Counted from the first letter of the stretch, positions 1 through 8,874 are shown. The stretch is DNA of 64,000 bases from MSPOR6 sp964652195 (GCA_964652195.1 CAZZBB010000074.1:67248-131247), one strand, 5' to 3'. The notes: generated from the sequence alone by a model not told the origin. Numbers and translations: made by a program.

Positions 1-907
1 AATTGGAATAATGGATGAAGAACGACGCACGACAGTAAACCTTAAAGAAGTACTACGGATCGCTTCTGAACGGCTTGTATTCATCAATACAGGATTTTTG
101 GATAGGACTGGAGATGAGATTCACACAAGTATGGTTGCCGGTCCCATGATTCCCAAAATGGACATACGAAACGAACCTTGGATGCACGCTTACGAGAATT
201 GGAATGTTGATATTGGAATCGAGACAGGCTTACCAGGAATTACTCAGATTGGTAAAGGGATGTGGACTAAACCGGATGAAATGGCAGAGATGCTTGAAAC
301 GAAAGTTAATCATCCATTGGCTGGTGCAACGACTGCCTGGGTTCCATCCCCTACTGCTGCCACATTACACGCGATTCACTATCACAAGGTAGATGTTTCC
401 AGATGGTTGCAAGACTTAGCATTGCGAGAAAGAGCAAGTTTGACAGACCTGTTAACACCACCCTTATTACAGGATCGAAAGTTGAATGATGATGAAATTC
501 AACATGAATTAGATAATAATGCTCAAGGGATTGTCGGCTATGTAGTCAGGTGGGTAGACCAAGGAATAGGTTGTTCAAAAATACCAGATATTAACAATGT
601 TGGTCTAATGGAAGACAGAGCAACTCTGCGGATTTCAAGTCAACATATAGCGAATTGGTTACATCATGGAATTGTTTCTAAGGAACAAATTATTGAGACA
701 TTCAAGCGGATGGCAAAGATCGTTGATGTACAAAATGAAGGTGATGCAAATTATATTAGTATGTCATCCAACTTTGATGAGAGTATCGCATTCCAAGCTG
801 CATTAGATTTGGTATTTAAAGGCACAGAATTACCGAACGGTTACACTGAGTTTGTATTACACCCAAGGAGACGGGAGGTTAAAGCTAAACAGAAAGACCA
901 AGATTGA
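1..907 (+). CDS. glcB: malate synthase G, C-terminal part (5' end outside window)
   Basis: Condenses glyoxylate with acetyl-CoA to malate in the glyoxylate shunt. The frame is already open at base 2, reading I-G-I before the first internal Met, so the protein continues upstream and only about the last 300 residues are present. Counting from that Met, FINTGFLDRTGDEIHTSM (24-41) and AWVPSPTAATLHA are hallmark isoform G blocks. GIGCSKIPDI carries a Cys at 188 and MEDRATLRISSQ an Asp at 202; their spacing of 14 equals that of Cys617 and the catalytic base Asp631 of the E. coli enzyme. The C-terminus looks complete. No aceA-like partner is visible in the window. I chose isoform G over A because of these blocks. 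Confidence 0.93.
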   Translation, partial: IGIMDEERRTTVNLKEVLRIASERLVFINTGFLDRTGDEIHTSMVAGPMIPKMDIRNEPWMHAYENWNVDIGIETGLPGITQIGKGMWTKPDEMAEMLETKVNHPLAGATTAWVPSPTAATLHAIHYHKVDVSRWLQDLALRERASLTDLLTPPLLQDRKLNDDEIQHELDNNAQGIVGYVVRWVDQGIGCSKIPDINNVGLMEDRATLRISSQHIANWLHHGIVSKEQIIETFKRMAKIVDVQNEGDANYISMSSNFDESIAFQAALDLVFKGTELPNGYTEFVLHPRRREVKAKQKDQD

Positions 908-934
908 TAGAAGGAATAGAACCGAATTATTCCT

Positions 935-1786
935 TTATGTTAATCTGTAAAACTCGATTGCATTATCATGAAATAGTTTATTCAATTCATCCGTTGAACA
1001 CCCAGAAACAGCCTCTTTTAGGGTTTGAACCCAACGAGGAAAATCTGATGCCAGTGTGGACACTGGCCAATCACTCCCATAAATGACACGATCAAAACTG
1101 AAGGCTTCTATCACATGTTCAATATAAGGTCGTAAATCTTCAGGCGTCCATGAATCATGGTCTGCTTCGGTTACCAATCCAGATATTTTACAGTAAACAT
1201 TTTCAAATGATGCGAGTTTAGTAATTTCCTGTTTCCAAGGATCGAATAGTTGGTTTTTTATATCTGGTTTTCCTATGTGATCTAAAATAAATTGCACATT
1301 TGGACACTGTTCTACAAGATTTATTGCATTAGAAAGTTGGGGATGAAAAATACATAGATCAAAGCTTAAATTAAATCTTGAGAGTGTCTTCACACCCTTT
1401 ACAAAGTTCGGTTGTATACAGAAATCTATATCTTCCGATTGGATAAGACGTCGTATCCCTTTTACAAGAGATTCTTCTGCTAATTTTTCAACGAACGGTG
1501 CCACCAGTTCACCCTCTTCAAGCGGTGCCCATGCGACAATTCCTTTGATTTTAGGTTCAACAGCAGCAAGAGAGGTCACCCAAGTTGTTTCCTTTAAACC
1601 ATCATCAGGATGGGTATCACATTGAACAAAGACGATGGATTCAATATTCAAATCTTGATAAGCATCTGAATAGTCTTGTAGTAAGTAAGGTCTGTTTAGA
1701 TTAGGAACATCCTTAAGCCAAGGATATCTGAGTTGCTTGGGGTGCCAAAGATGAACATGTGTATCAACAATTGGGAAATTGTCCAT
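935..1786 (-). CDS. amidohydrolase-family (COG3618-like) metal-dependent hydrolase
   Basis: A TIM-barrel hydrolase of 283 residues, the usual length for the amidohydrolase 2 family that includes L-fuconolactonase and 2-pyrone-4,6-dicarboxylate lactonase. The metal-binding HxH is at residues 10-12 (VDTHVHLW), a later metal His lies in FILDHIGKPDI, and the catalytic Asp is at about 239 in IYGSDWP. A very strong Shine-Dalgarno (GGAGGTG) precedes the ATG, and a near-consensus promoter lies about 35 bases upstream. It is convergent with the malate synthase gene. The substrate is unknown; a sugar lactone would fit the many sugar oxidoreductases nearby, but that is inference. Confidence 0.85.
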   Translation of the reverse strand: MDNFPIVDTHVHLWHPKQLRYPWLKDVPNLNRPYLLQDYSDAYQDLNIESIVFVQCDTHPDDGLKETTWVTSLAAVEPKIKGIVAWAPLEEGELVAPFVEKLAEESLVKGIRRLIQSEDIDFCIQPNFVKGVKTLSRFNLSFDLCIFHPQLSNAINLVEQCPNVQFILDHIGKPDIKNQLFDPWKQEITKLASFENVYCKISGLVTEADHDSWTPEDLRPYIEHVIEAFSFDRVIYGSDWPVSTLASDFPRWVQTLKEAVSGCSTDELNKLFHDNAIEFYRLT

Positions 1787-1815
1787 AACCCACCTCCACT
1801 CTTGGAATTAGCACT

Positions 1816-1844
1816 ATTGTAATTTCATATTAGATTTTTGTCAA
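1816..1844 (-). promoter_or_regulatory. sigma-70 type promoter for the amidohydrolase gene
   Basis: On the minus strand TTGACA (1844-1839) and TACAAT (1821-1816) are separated by 17 bases. A strong ribosome site and the ATG at 1786 follow. Sequence match only; no transcript data. Confidence 0.65.
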
Positions 1845-1873
1845 TCTTTTTATGAATTGAGACCTGTCTACAG

Positions 1874-2212
1874 GGCTATTTAGTTTTAAGAATTACCAGT
1901 TACTGAGTGTTCCTGATAGTTTGTTTCGTAGGGAATCAACGCAGCATGCGCATATGGCATGCTGCGGGGTTGAACCGCAGGTGAAACCCAACATCTCCTG
2001 TATGCCCAGTGTTACATGTTGGGTTTCGTTCCTCAACCCAACCTACATGTAGTTTATATAGAAATGTGAAAAATATAGCAGAAAATAAGAAAACTAAATA
2101 ACCTTAACCTGTCTACGCATAACCTTGAATATACCTTAAGTCTATGTTATACTGTAGTAATATAATATGTTATTTCATTAAAATAATCATAGACGTCAAT
2201 TTAGAGATACAC
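1874..2212. repeat. dispersed hairpin repeat, copy 1
   Basis: Part of the 520-base gap before the lipoprotein gene; no gene is visible here. The core (about 1967-2045) folds on itself because AAACCCAACAT and ATGTTGGGTTT face each other around a short spacer. Core, left flank (a TTTAGTTTTAAGAATTA block) and right flank (a CATAGACGTCAATTTAG block near 2187) recur in inverted orientation at 7063-7217. This copy has two extra segments: one near 1938-1965 with its own palindrome (CAGCATGC/GCATGCTG), and about 140 bases of AT-rich DNA before the right flank. Confidence 0.75.
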
Positions 2213-2237
2213 CTTTCACCCGAGAATCAAGGAATAG

Positions 2238-2269
2238 AAGATCGGGGATTGGAATCCCCTCCTACAGAA
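2238..2269. repeat. short palindromic repeat, GATCGGGGATTGGAATCCCC type
   Basis: GGGGATT and AATCCCC form a tight hairpin followed by TCCTACAGAA. Related units occur at 17288, 50969, 51005 and 61837-61896, always between genes. A REP-like dispersed element. Confidence 0.7.
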
Positions 2270-2309
2270 TGTAAGATCTGTTGCCAATTATCACCTTCAG
2301 GAGTTTAAA

Positions 2310-2945
2310 ATGGATATTCAAAAACTGGTTTGTATGTTTGTCGTGATATTGTTCATGCCTCTAACAGGATGTGTCTTATTTACTCAACAAGAATGGAGTG
2401 AAAACTATGCTCTAATGGATGGCGTAAAGTCGAACAGTCCATTAGCGGTTGATGGCAATATTGAAACAATTGGAGAAGCACAACTCCCAAGGAATTCTAC
2501 TGGTCAGTTTTCTTCACCTGAAATACTTATCACTTTACCAGAGAAAAAGGTAATACGAAAAATTGTCATACACTCTGATAATCTGAAGAAATTAGTTATC
2601 TTTGCAGATAAAGGTGGGACAATACATTCCAGAACAGATTGGCAACTCTTAAAAGAGATAAAAGCTGTAAAGTCATATCCACTTGAAATTCCTATTTTAT
2701 ATTCACACCCCACAGATAAATTGAGAATCGTTGTCTTAGATACAACAGATGATGCAGCTGTGGCAAGAAAGCAGAAAGCTGAATTCTCAAGACAGAATTT
2801 TGGAAACTTAGCATTTGGTAGAGCGGGATCAAGAATGTTTAATCGAAGATATAATAATGCCAGGATAGGTGAAATTGAAATTTACGGTTATAGAACAAAG
2901 AAAGAAGCTACTATGTCTGATACTGGAACTCAAGAATCAGATTAA
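2310..2945 (+). CDS. putative lipoprotein with discoidin-like beta-sandwich
   Basis: A 211-residue protein with a signal peptide and lipobox LTGC, lipidated Cys at 21, so likely membrane-anchored and facing outward. After a linker (NSPLAVDGNIETIGEAQ, typical of the start of F5/8 type C domains) comes beta-rich sequence such as VIRKIVIHSDNLKKLVIFAD, resembling a carbohydrate- or surface-binding discoidin fold. The C-terminus is charged. Ribosome site AGGAG is well placed. The discoidin assignment rests on pattern only; otherwise the function is unknown. The next gene starts 72 bases downstream on the same strand. Confidence 0.7.
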   Translation: MDIQKLVCMFVVILFMPLTGCVLFTQQEWSENYALMDGVKSNSPLAVDGNIETIGEAQLPRNSTGQFSSPEILITLPEKKVIRKIVIHSDNLKKLVIFADKGGTIHSRTDWQLLKEIKAVKSYPLEIPILYSHPTDKLRIVVLDTTDDAAVARKQKAEFSRQNFGNLAFGRAGSRMFNRRYNNARIGEIEIYGYRTKKEATMSDTGTQESD

Positions 2946-3017
2946 CTGGATTATGTCATACACTATATTTAGTGATGATTAATACAGTTCATTATCATTG
3001 AACCGGAGAATAATAGT

Positions 3018-3488
3018 ATGAGATATTTTGCATACGGTTCAAATCTAAATAAAAAACACATGAAGTGGCGATGTATGGATGCTAAGGATTTAGGTGTATA
3101 TACACTTGAAGGTTATCTACTCACATTTCGTTATTATGCTGATATTATACCGGTCGAAGGAAAGTCAGTGATAGGGGGACTATGGGAAATTACACCGGAG
3201 GATGAAGCAAAACTTGATAAGTATGAAGGTTATCCAGAATTATATAAGAAAGAATACCAAGATGATATAATGTTTTATCGTATGAGAGATGAAACAAGAG
3301 AGTTAGAATTTCCCGCACACGGTTATCTGGAAGGTATGCTTGTAGGTATGGAACATTTTGAACTATCTCCTATTGAGACATTAAACCAAAACCTTGGAAA
3401 TCCACCTATACAAAATAAGTCAATTCCTAAAGACCAAGTAGAAGTCTCTATTCAATTAATTGCTGAAGCATTGGGACTGGAACTGTAA
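3018..3488 (+). CDS. gamma-glutamylcyclotransferase (AIG2-like) family protein
   Basis: A small cytosolic enzyme of 156 residues. The family marker YFAYGSNL is at residues 3-10, and the likely catalytic acid is Glu70 in LDKYEGYP, as in gamma-glutamylamine cyclotransferase-type proteins. The family releases 5-oxoproline from gamma-glutamyl compounds; the exact substrate cannot be read from the sequence. GGAG precedes the ATG. It may be co-transcribed with the lipoprotein gene, but the 72-base gap leaves this open. Confidence 0.85.
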   Translation: MRYFAYGSNLNKKHMKWRCMDAKDLGVYTLEGYLLTFRYYADIIPVEGKSVIGGLWEITPEDEAKLDKYEGYPELYKKEYQDDIMFYRMRDETRELEFPAHGYLEGMLVGMEHFELSPIETLNQNLGNPPIQNKSIPKDQVEVSIQLIAEALGLEL

Positions 3489-3530
3489 TATTACTTTCAA
3501 TCAACTAACGAATAATGTTTAATCTCAGAA

Positions 3531-4514
3531 TTATAATATAGTTAATTCGTCATCCTCACCACCCTCAAGTAACACTTTTTCCAGTTCAGATACAACAAAT
3601 CCAAAAGCACTTGTTTGGGGTGATTCTGGTTGTCCGGCAACAATTGGCACACCTATATCCCCTGCGGTACAGACTTCAGCATCAAGCGGTATATCACCTA
3701 AGAATGCCACGCCAAGTCTTTCACTTGTCTTCTTCCCACCATCCGCTCTAAAAATCTCTGTTTTTTCATTACAATGTGGACAAACAAAATAGCTCATATT
3801 TTCAATCACACCCAGAATTGGCACGCCAAGTCTTTCAAACATAGCTACTCCACGACGAACATCTGCCAAAGCAACATCTTGAGGCGTCGTAACTATCACT
3901 GCCCCTGTTAATGGAAGTGCTTGGGTTAGGCTTAATGCTACGTCCCCTGTACCTGGTGGTAAGTCAATTATAAGATAATCCAATTCTCCCCACTCTACAT
4001 CACTTAAAAATTGGCGTATTGCACTATGGAGCATAGGACCACGCCAAATCATCGCCTGTTCTTCTGGTACCATAAACCCTATAGACATCAATCGAATATC
4101 ATGTCTGACCAGTGGTATTAGTTTCCGTTCTGGACTGGTAACAGGTTTTTCTTGGATACCCATCATCGTGGGAATACTTGGACCATAGGCATCAGCATCC
4201 ATCAACCCTACATTGAAACCATTCTGAGCAAGAGAAATCGCTAAATTCGTCGCTACAGTTGATTTACCTACTCCACCTTTTCCACTCGCAATAGCGATTT
4301 TATATTTTATATTGGGTAGTGTTATATTCTGTTGGGGTTGGGGCTGTTGTTGTGATTGTTCACCAGGTTGCTGAGTTTTAGGACCAGATATTTCTGATCC
4401 ACTAATAACCTTTAGCTCAGGATGTGGTTTTGACGGTGTATTCTCCTGCTTCTTCGGATCTTCACCTTTATTCTGCTGTTTCTTTGGATCTTCACCTTTC
4501 TTAAAAAACTTCAA
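3531..4514 (-). CDS. mrp: Mrp/NBP35 family iron-sulfur cluster carrier ATPase
   Basis: A P-loop ATPase that carries and delivers Fe-S clusters in the cytosol. The deviant Walker A SGKGGVGKST is at 77-86, Walker B-type LIIDLPPGTGD near 181, and CPHC supplies the bridging cysteines at 245 and 248. The first 65 residues lack the MIP18/DUF59 domain common in bacterial Mrp; instead there are two copies of KGEDPKK and a Q/P-rich linker. The start is a TTG at 4514, supported by AGGAGA five bases upstream. Convergent with the cyclotransferase gene. Confidence 0.92.
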   Translation of the reverse strand: MKFFKKGEDPKKQQNKGEDPKKQENTPSKPHPELKVISGSEISGPKTQQPGEQSQQQPQPQQNITLPNIKYKIAIASGKGGVGKSTVATNLAISLAQNGFNVGLMDADAYGPSIPTMMGIQEKPVTSPERKLIPLVRHDIRLMSIGFMVPEEQAMIWRGPMLHSAIRQFLSDVEWGELDYLIIDLPPGTGDVALSLTQALPLTGAVIVTTPQDVALADVRRGVAMFERLGVPILGVIENMSYFVCPHCNEKTEIFRADGGKKTSERLGVAFLGDIPLDAEVCTAGDIGVPIVAGQPESPQTSAFGFVVSELEKVLLEGGEDDELTIL

Positions 4515-4795
4515 TTGTTTCTCCTATTTCAAATATTTGTACATAATAATGACATGATAATGTTGAAAATACAACTAATTCGTAAATTAACTTAGTCATA
4601 CACACTATTAAGTTACGATGGTATCCAAACACAATAAGTTCGCATTCTAACTTGATTATAAGAATGCATACAATTGAAAATGGTTACATTCAATGTATTA
4701 GATCTTTGTATCAAGAGTGATTGCAATTGAAATAGTTTTCTTTTTAATTCTTATCCTGTATAATATTCAAAAACCGACTATGAAAGGATTTTCTT

Positions 4796-5462
4796 ATGAA
4801 TATACTCATGCTACGCCATTCTGCAGGTTTTGAACATAGCTATTTACCAAACGCTGAGGTGGCGTTAAAAGAAATTGGTGCTGCGAACGGGTGGAATGTT
4901 GTGACTACACATCGTTGCGATAGAATTACAGAGGACAATTTAGCAAAACAGGATATAGTAGCCTTTGCAACAACTGGGAAATTTACCATTTGAAGATTCA
5001 CAAAAGAAGGCTTTATTAAACTTTGTGAAAAATGGTAAAGGATTCTTCGGTATCCACAATGCTACTGATACTTTCTATGACTGGCCAGAATATGGAGAAA
5101 TGCTTGGTGGTTATTTCAACGGACATCCTTGGCACGAAGAGGTAAACGTCATTGTTGAAGACACCGATCATCCTTCTACTCGTATGCTCGGAGATAGTTT
5201 TAAAGTTGTCGATGAGATATATACATTTAAAAATTGGTCACGCGATAACACGCATGTCCTTATGCGTTTAGATAATGATTCAATTGATGTTTCCAGAGGT
5301 AATCGTGATGATAATGACTATGCGTTAGGGTGGTGCCATACCTATGGTAAAGGACGAGTTATGTATACTGCTCTTGGACACCCAGATATCCTCTGGTGTC
5401 AACCCTGGTTTCACGATCATATTGCTGGATGCATCAAATGGACGGCAGGCATAGAAGACTAA
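4796..5462 (+). pseudogene. ThuA-like (trehalose utilisation) protein, frameshifted
   Basis: Two overlapping reading frames together spell one ThuA domain (class I glutamine amidotransferase-like fold). The first frame runs from ATG 4796 (MNILMLRHSAG) to a stop at 4991-4993. The second continues with LPFEDSQKKALLNFV, GKGFFGIHNATDTF and ALGHPD to 5462. Removing one A from the GGGAAATTT run near 4978-4985 restores a continuous protein of about 220 residues. This is a single-base insertion: either a recent pseudogene or a sequencing error. ThuA-like genes commonly neighbour Gfo/Idh/MocA genes, as here, and are thought to act in sugar use. The ribosome site AAAGGA is intact. Confidence 0.8.
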
Positions 5463-5470
5463 CCTTTAAA

Positions 5471-5538
5471 TAGTTATCAGTTTACTATAGTATTTCAAGT
5501 AAAATATATACCAGTGCTTCTATAGAAACTGATAACTA
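5471..5538. terminator. inverted repeat between convergent genes, possible bidirectional terminator
   Basis: Perfect 13-base arms TAGTTATCAGTTT (5471-5483) and AAACTGATAACTA (5526-5538) enclose a 42-base loop between the ThuA-like gene and a convergent oxidoreductase gene. The long loop and lack of a clean T run make termination uncertain. Confidence 0.35.
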
Positions 5539-5547
5539 CATTACATT

Positions 5548-6543
5548 CTATATTGCTCCTGTTGCTCGTAATAATGTTTCCTGAACTAATAATTCATGAG
5601 ATACAGGACGATCTGGTGTTTGTTCTCCTGCTATTGTGGCAAGAAAAGCATCCAATTCCAACTCATAAGTCCTCTGACGACTTTCCCCATCTATATTAAC
5701 TATTTGCTCACCTTCCGAATATCCATTCTTTGCTGTTTGAAGACTTAACCGAATTGTAAGACCAGGTTCAAATGGTTCAACGATTATGGCACTCCCCTCA
5801 GTTCCATATACTTCAAAACGCCGTGCAACTGGACGAGGTTCCAAGGCGGATATGGATATAAACGCCATGGCTTGTTCAAATTCATAAACAGTGAGAGTAT
5901 TATCCTTAAATGGTTCAAGTGAACCCCCATCGTTCCTAAGAAAACTGGTCACCTTTTCAGGACGACCTAATATCCACAACACTTGATCAAGAACATGTCC
6001 ACCTAAATCAAAGTAAATACCACCCAGATGTTGACTTTCACGGGTTCGTGATTCCTTAGATATATTGGTTGACATATGAGCACGTACACTGAAAACATCA
6101 CCTAAGAAGCCGGATCTTGCCCATTCCGTTACCTGCTTAAATGAAGAATGATACCTTAACATATATCCCAATTGAACATGGAGTGATTTCTCTTGCGCAG
6201 TTTGAATTACCCGTTGCCACTGTTCCCAGTTTTCACCTGCCGGTTTGTCATACCAGACATGTTTTCCAGCATTAACGATCTCTTCAGTCTGATCTAAACT
6301 CTCAGCATTATTCCCTTCAGATGCAACAGCGATTATACTATCATCTACAAGCATCTCTGCAGAATCAGAATAGTAATATACATCCTTAAATGCATTTTCA
6401 CTTGATTGAAGTTGCTGACGTCTTTCTGTATCCGGTTCGAATACACCTGTAACCTCAACTTGTGGATTATCAAGCATTGCCTGAAGTTTTCCGCGTGCAT
6501 GTCCATGTTTTGTACCATATTGTGCCATTCGTATTTTCGCCAT
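5548..6543 (-). CDS. Gfo/Idh/MocA family oxidoreductase (1)
   Basis: A 331-residue NAD(P)-dependent dehydrogenase of sugars or polyols. The N-terminal Rossmann domain starts MAKIRMAQYGTKHGHARGKL, an unusual version in which the usual GxGxxG is replaced by YGTKHGHA, a pattern known in a subset of this family. GKHVWYDKPAGEN corresponds to the conserved EKP motif (here D-K-P), and GGIYFDLGGHVLDQVLW to the GG..xDxGxHxxD substrate-site helix. The C-terminal alpha/beta domain follows. A good sigma-70 type promoter lies at 6579-6606. Substrate unknown. Confidence 0.87.
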   Translation of the reverse strand: MAKIRMAQYGTKHGHARGKLQAMLDNPQVEVTGVFEPDTERRQQLQSSENAFKDVYYYSDSAEMLVDDSIIAVASEGNNAESLDQTEEIVNAGKHVWYDKPAGENWEQWQRVIQTAQEKSLHVQLGYMLRYHSSFKQVTEWARSGFLGDVFSVRAHMSTNISKESRTRESQHLGGIYFDLGGHVLDQVLWILGRPEKVTSFLRNDGGSLEPFKDNTLTVYEFEQAMAFISISALEPRPVARRFEVYGTEGSAIIVEPFEPGLTIRLSLQTAKNGYSEGEQIVNIDGESRQRTYELELDAFLATIAGEQTPDRPVSHELLVQETLLRATGAI

Positions 6544-6578
6544 ATTCCATACTCCAAAGTAGATTGATTAACTTCAGT

Positions 6579-6606
6579 ATTCTATACACATACACTCATA
6601 AGTCAA
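6579..6606 (-). promoter_or_regulatory. sigma-70 type promoter for oxidoreductase (1)
   Basis: Minus-strand TTGACT (6606-6601) and TAGAAT (6584-6579) with a 16-base spacer, about 35 bases before the ATG. Confidence 0.55.
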
Positions 6607-6623
6607 GAGAAAAGAAGTCAAAG

Positions 6624-6898
6624 GGTATGTAAAGTTTTTGTCACTAAACATTACGCTCCTATGTAACCTATATACCAATATTTACCTCAAGTGTCATCTT
6701 TAGTATTCATTTCAACTCCAGTTATGTTAGATGTATGGATACTGTGTATGGTAAAAAACTGTTAATATTTGTTGTCTTAAATTCTTTGCACTTTCACGGA
6801 AACTTTCACGGAGCAATTTTACGAACCCCTATTCTATAAGGGTTTATAATTTAAAGTATACCAATTCTCCGTGAATCACGAATGTTAATATTAATATT
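6624..6898 (+). repeat. 270-base dispersed repeat, copy 1
   Basis: Starts GGTATGTAAAGTTTTTGTC and ends near the CTCCGTGAATCAC block. It is nearly the same, in the same orientation, as 46229-46500, by eye close to nine bases in ten. Inside, TTTCACGGAGCAATT and AATTCTCCGTGAATC face each other around a palindromic ACCCCTATTCTATAAGGGT. No credible reading frame. A 5' fragment recurs at 50809-50886 and an inverted terminal scrap at 41866-41886. Most of the 770-base gap 6544-7316 is this element plus the next repeat. Confidence 0.8.
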
Positions 6899-7062
6899 AC
6901 TTTAGTATTTGTTGACTACTTGTACCATTTCTAATAATGTTTATCCCATGAACAATTGTTATGCATGGCTTGAAATACTGCACAAACTGAATGAAGATTA
7001 ATTTTTAAAATCTGTGAAATCTGTGTTACAGACAACTCAAAACAACCTGAAAATATACTAAT

Positions 7063-7217
7063 CTCACTAAATTGACGTCTATGGTTTGAGGAACGAAACC
7101 CAACATGTAACGCTGGACATACAGAAAATGTTGGGTTTCACCTGCGGTTCAACCCCACCTACGTAATAAACAATCAGTAACACTCATAACTGATAATTCC
7201 TAAAACTAAATAATCCT
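7063..7217. repeat. dispersed hairpin repeat, copy 2 (inverted)
   Basis: Inverted, shorter version of 1874-2212. It has the same facing AAACCCAACAT/ATGTTGGGTTT arms and the same flanking blocks, but lacks both extra segments of copy 1. Confidence 0.75.
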
Positions 7218-7236
7218 GCTTTACAAACGTTAAATA

Positions 7237-7265
7237 TTGACAACTAATAATGTCTATGTTAGATT
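7237..7265 (+). promoter_or_regulatory. sigma-70 type promoter for the ABM monooxygenase gene
   Basis: TTGACA (7237-7242), 17-base spacer, TAGATT (7260-7265), about 50 bases before the ATG at 7317. Confidence 0.5.
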
Positions 7266-7316
7266 AACATACTCGACATGTACTAATTTACCAAACTCAA
7301 TTAGTGAGGAAAGATA

Positions 7317-7637
7317 ATGTTTGCAATAATCGCACCTATTCAGATAAAAGAGGGACACAGAGAGGAATTCATTGAGGCAATGTTAGATGACGCAATAGGT
7401 TCAGTCAATAATGAACCAGGTTGTTTAAGATTTGATGTGATTCAAGATGGAGATGATCCAAATAGAATTTGGTTATATGAGATATATGTAGATGAGGAAG
7501 CATTCCAAGAACACCTAAAGGCGCCACATTTCATAAAATGGCGTGATACAGTTAAAGACTGGTTTGCAGAGAACGATTATAAAGGGGCTGGCAGTGGAAG
7601 TTATACATTATATCCCCCAGACGATGATTGGAAATAA
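7317..7637 (+). CDS. antibiotic biosynthesis monooxygenase (ABM/YgiN-like) domain protein
   Basis: A single-domain dimeric ferredoxin-like protein of 106 residues. Family features are an N-terminal strand with IQIKEGHREEFIEAM, the central NEPGCLRFDVIQD, and WLYEIYVDEEAFQEHLKAPHF with the conserved histidine. Relatives include quinol monooxygenases and enzymes that oxidise or isomerise small aromatics or sugars; the family does not fix the substrate. GAGGAAAG precedes the ATG. The gene precedes an oxidoreductase gene on the same strand, 121 bases away. Confidence 0.87.
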   Translation: MFAIIAPIQIKEGHREEFIEAMLDDAIGSVNNEPGCLRFDVIQDGDDPNRIWLYEIYVDEEAFQEHLKAPHFIKWRDTVKDWFAENDYKGAGSGSYTLYPPDDDWK

Positions 7638-7758
7638 GTTTATACTATTGGTGTATTTTATTATTTTACCCGACTACAAGTTAATTTCCTTGCATTCCAT
7701 TTAAAAATAATCTAAACTAAGCATAAATTTTTGAATATTGCTCAATAGGAGAATCAAT

Positions 7759-8844
7759 ATGCCAATTCGTGTAGGTATTGTTGGTACAGGTGGGATATCA
7801 CGTGCTCATATCAATGCTTATCGTAAAGCTGGTGGTTTCGAAATTGTTGCAGTTTGTGATATCATTGCGAGTAAGGCGCGACAAGCCGCCGAGGAATGGG
7901 ATGTTCCTAAGAAGAATGTCTTTACAAGTGTTCATAAAATGTTAGAAATGGACGGGATAGACACAGTTAGTGTCTGTACATACAATCAAGGACATCGACG
8001 TCCAACTGTTGCTGCATTGAATGCTGGAAAACACGTTTTTTGTGAAAAACCCATGGCTGCAACCCTTGCTGATGCCACAGCAATGGTTCGCGCAGCAATA
8101 GAGTCAGGAAAAATACTTCAAATAGGGATTCATAGTACATTTAATCCTGGACTTCAATTTGCAAAAAAGGTTATTGAGGAAGGAATTCTCGGGGACATCT
8201 ATTATTCAGAATCCGCTGGATGTAGGCGCAGAGGAAATCCTGGACATACATTCATTTATAAAAAGACTGCAGGCGCAGGGGCAATCGTTGATATCGGTGT
8301 CTATAACATGCATAATTCACTCTATGCAATGGGGTATCCCAAACCTGTTCGAGTCTCTGCTATCACTGAAGATTATATTTCAATGCAAGATCCGCGTTTT
8401 AAAGATCAGATGGATGTAGAAGAATTTGGTGCTGCATGGGTTAGATTTGAAAACGGTGGAGTTCTACTATTTAAAATCTCCTGGGCAGTCCATCAAAACA
8501 CACTTGGTGGGAACTTCTGTCTTGGCAAAGATGCAGGAATTTCGTTGGATGGTCCAGTTGTTTTTGCTGATTCTTACAGTAAAGACCTGCAGAAACTGGT
8601 TGAATCTGAAGGACTCACAGCAAATCCGGATCCACCTGAAGGTATGACAACTATTAGTTTTGAAGGATTTCAAGGAGTAGATGTTTGGGAAGCACAGATG
8701 GTGGCTTTCCGTGAAGCAGTAAATTCAGATGGTCCTTCACCTATTCCAGCTGATGGTGTACTTCTTACGAATGTGATTATGGATGGAATATTCAGATCAC
8801 ACAAGACAGGTAAAGAGGTTTCAGTGAAAGTTCCAGAATTTTAA
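7759..8844 (+). CDS. Gfo/Idh/MocA family oxidoreductase (2)
   Basis: About 361 residues. The Rossmann motif GIVGTGGISRAH follows directly after the start, GKHVFCEKPMA carries the conserved EKP lysine, and GAGAIVDIGVYNMHNSLYAMG is the substrate-side helix. An in-frame TTG at 7738 exists, but AGGAG at 7748-7752 points to the ATG at 7759, which also gives the family's normal N-terminus. Probably a sugar or inositol dehydrogenase. It ends just before a strong terminator. Confidence 0.9.
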   Translation: MPIRVGIVGTGGISRAHINAYRKAGGFEIVAVCDIIASKARQAAEEWDVPKKNVFTSVHKMLEMDGIDTVSVCTYNQGHRRPTVAALNAGKHVFCEKPMAATLADATAMVRAAIESGKILQIGIHSTFNPGLQFAKKVIEEGILGDIYYSESAGCRRRGNPGHTFIYKKTAGAGAIVDIGVYNMHNSLYAMGYPKPVRVSAITEDYISMQDPRFKDQMDVEEFGAAWVRFENGGVLLFKISWAVHQNTLGGNFCLGKDAGISLDGPVVFADSYSKDLQKLVESEGLTANPDPPEGMTTISFEGFQGVDVWEAQMVAFREAVNSDGPSPIPADGVLLTNVIMDGIFRSHKTGKEVSVKVPEF

Positions 8845-8874
8845 GATAGATTACATACATTCCTGAGTTTATCA

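Noticed and set aside
904..1086. 60-codon plus-strand frame after malate synthase
   Set aside because: Antisense to the 3' end of the amidohydrolase gene, with no family similarity.
4965..4995. Programmed +1 frameshift in the ThuA-like gene
   Set aside because: No known shift-prone codon pair, stop context or downstream structure; a simple insertion explains it better.
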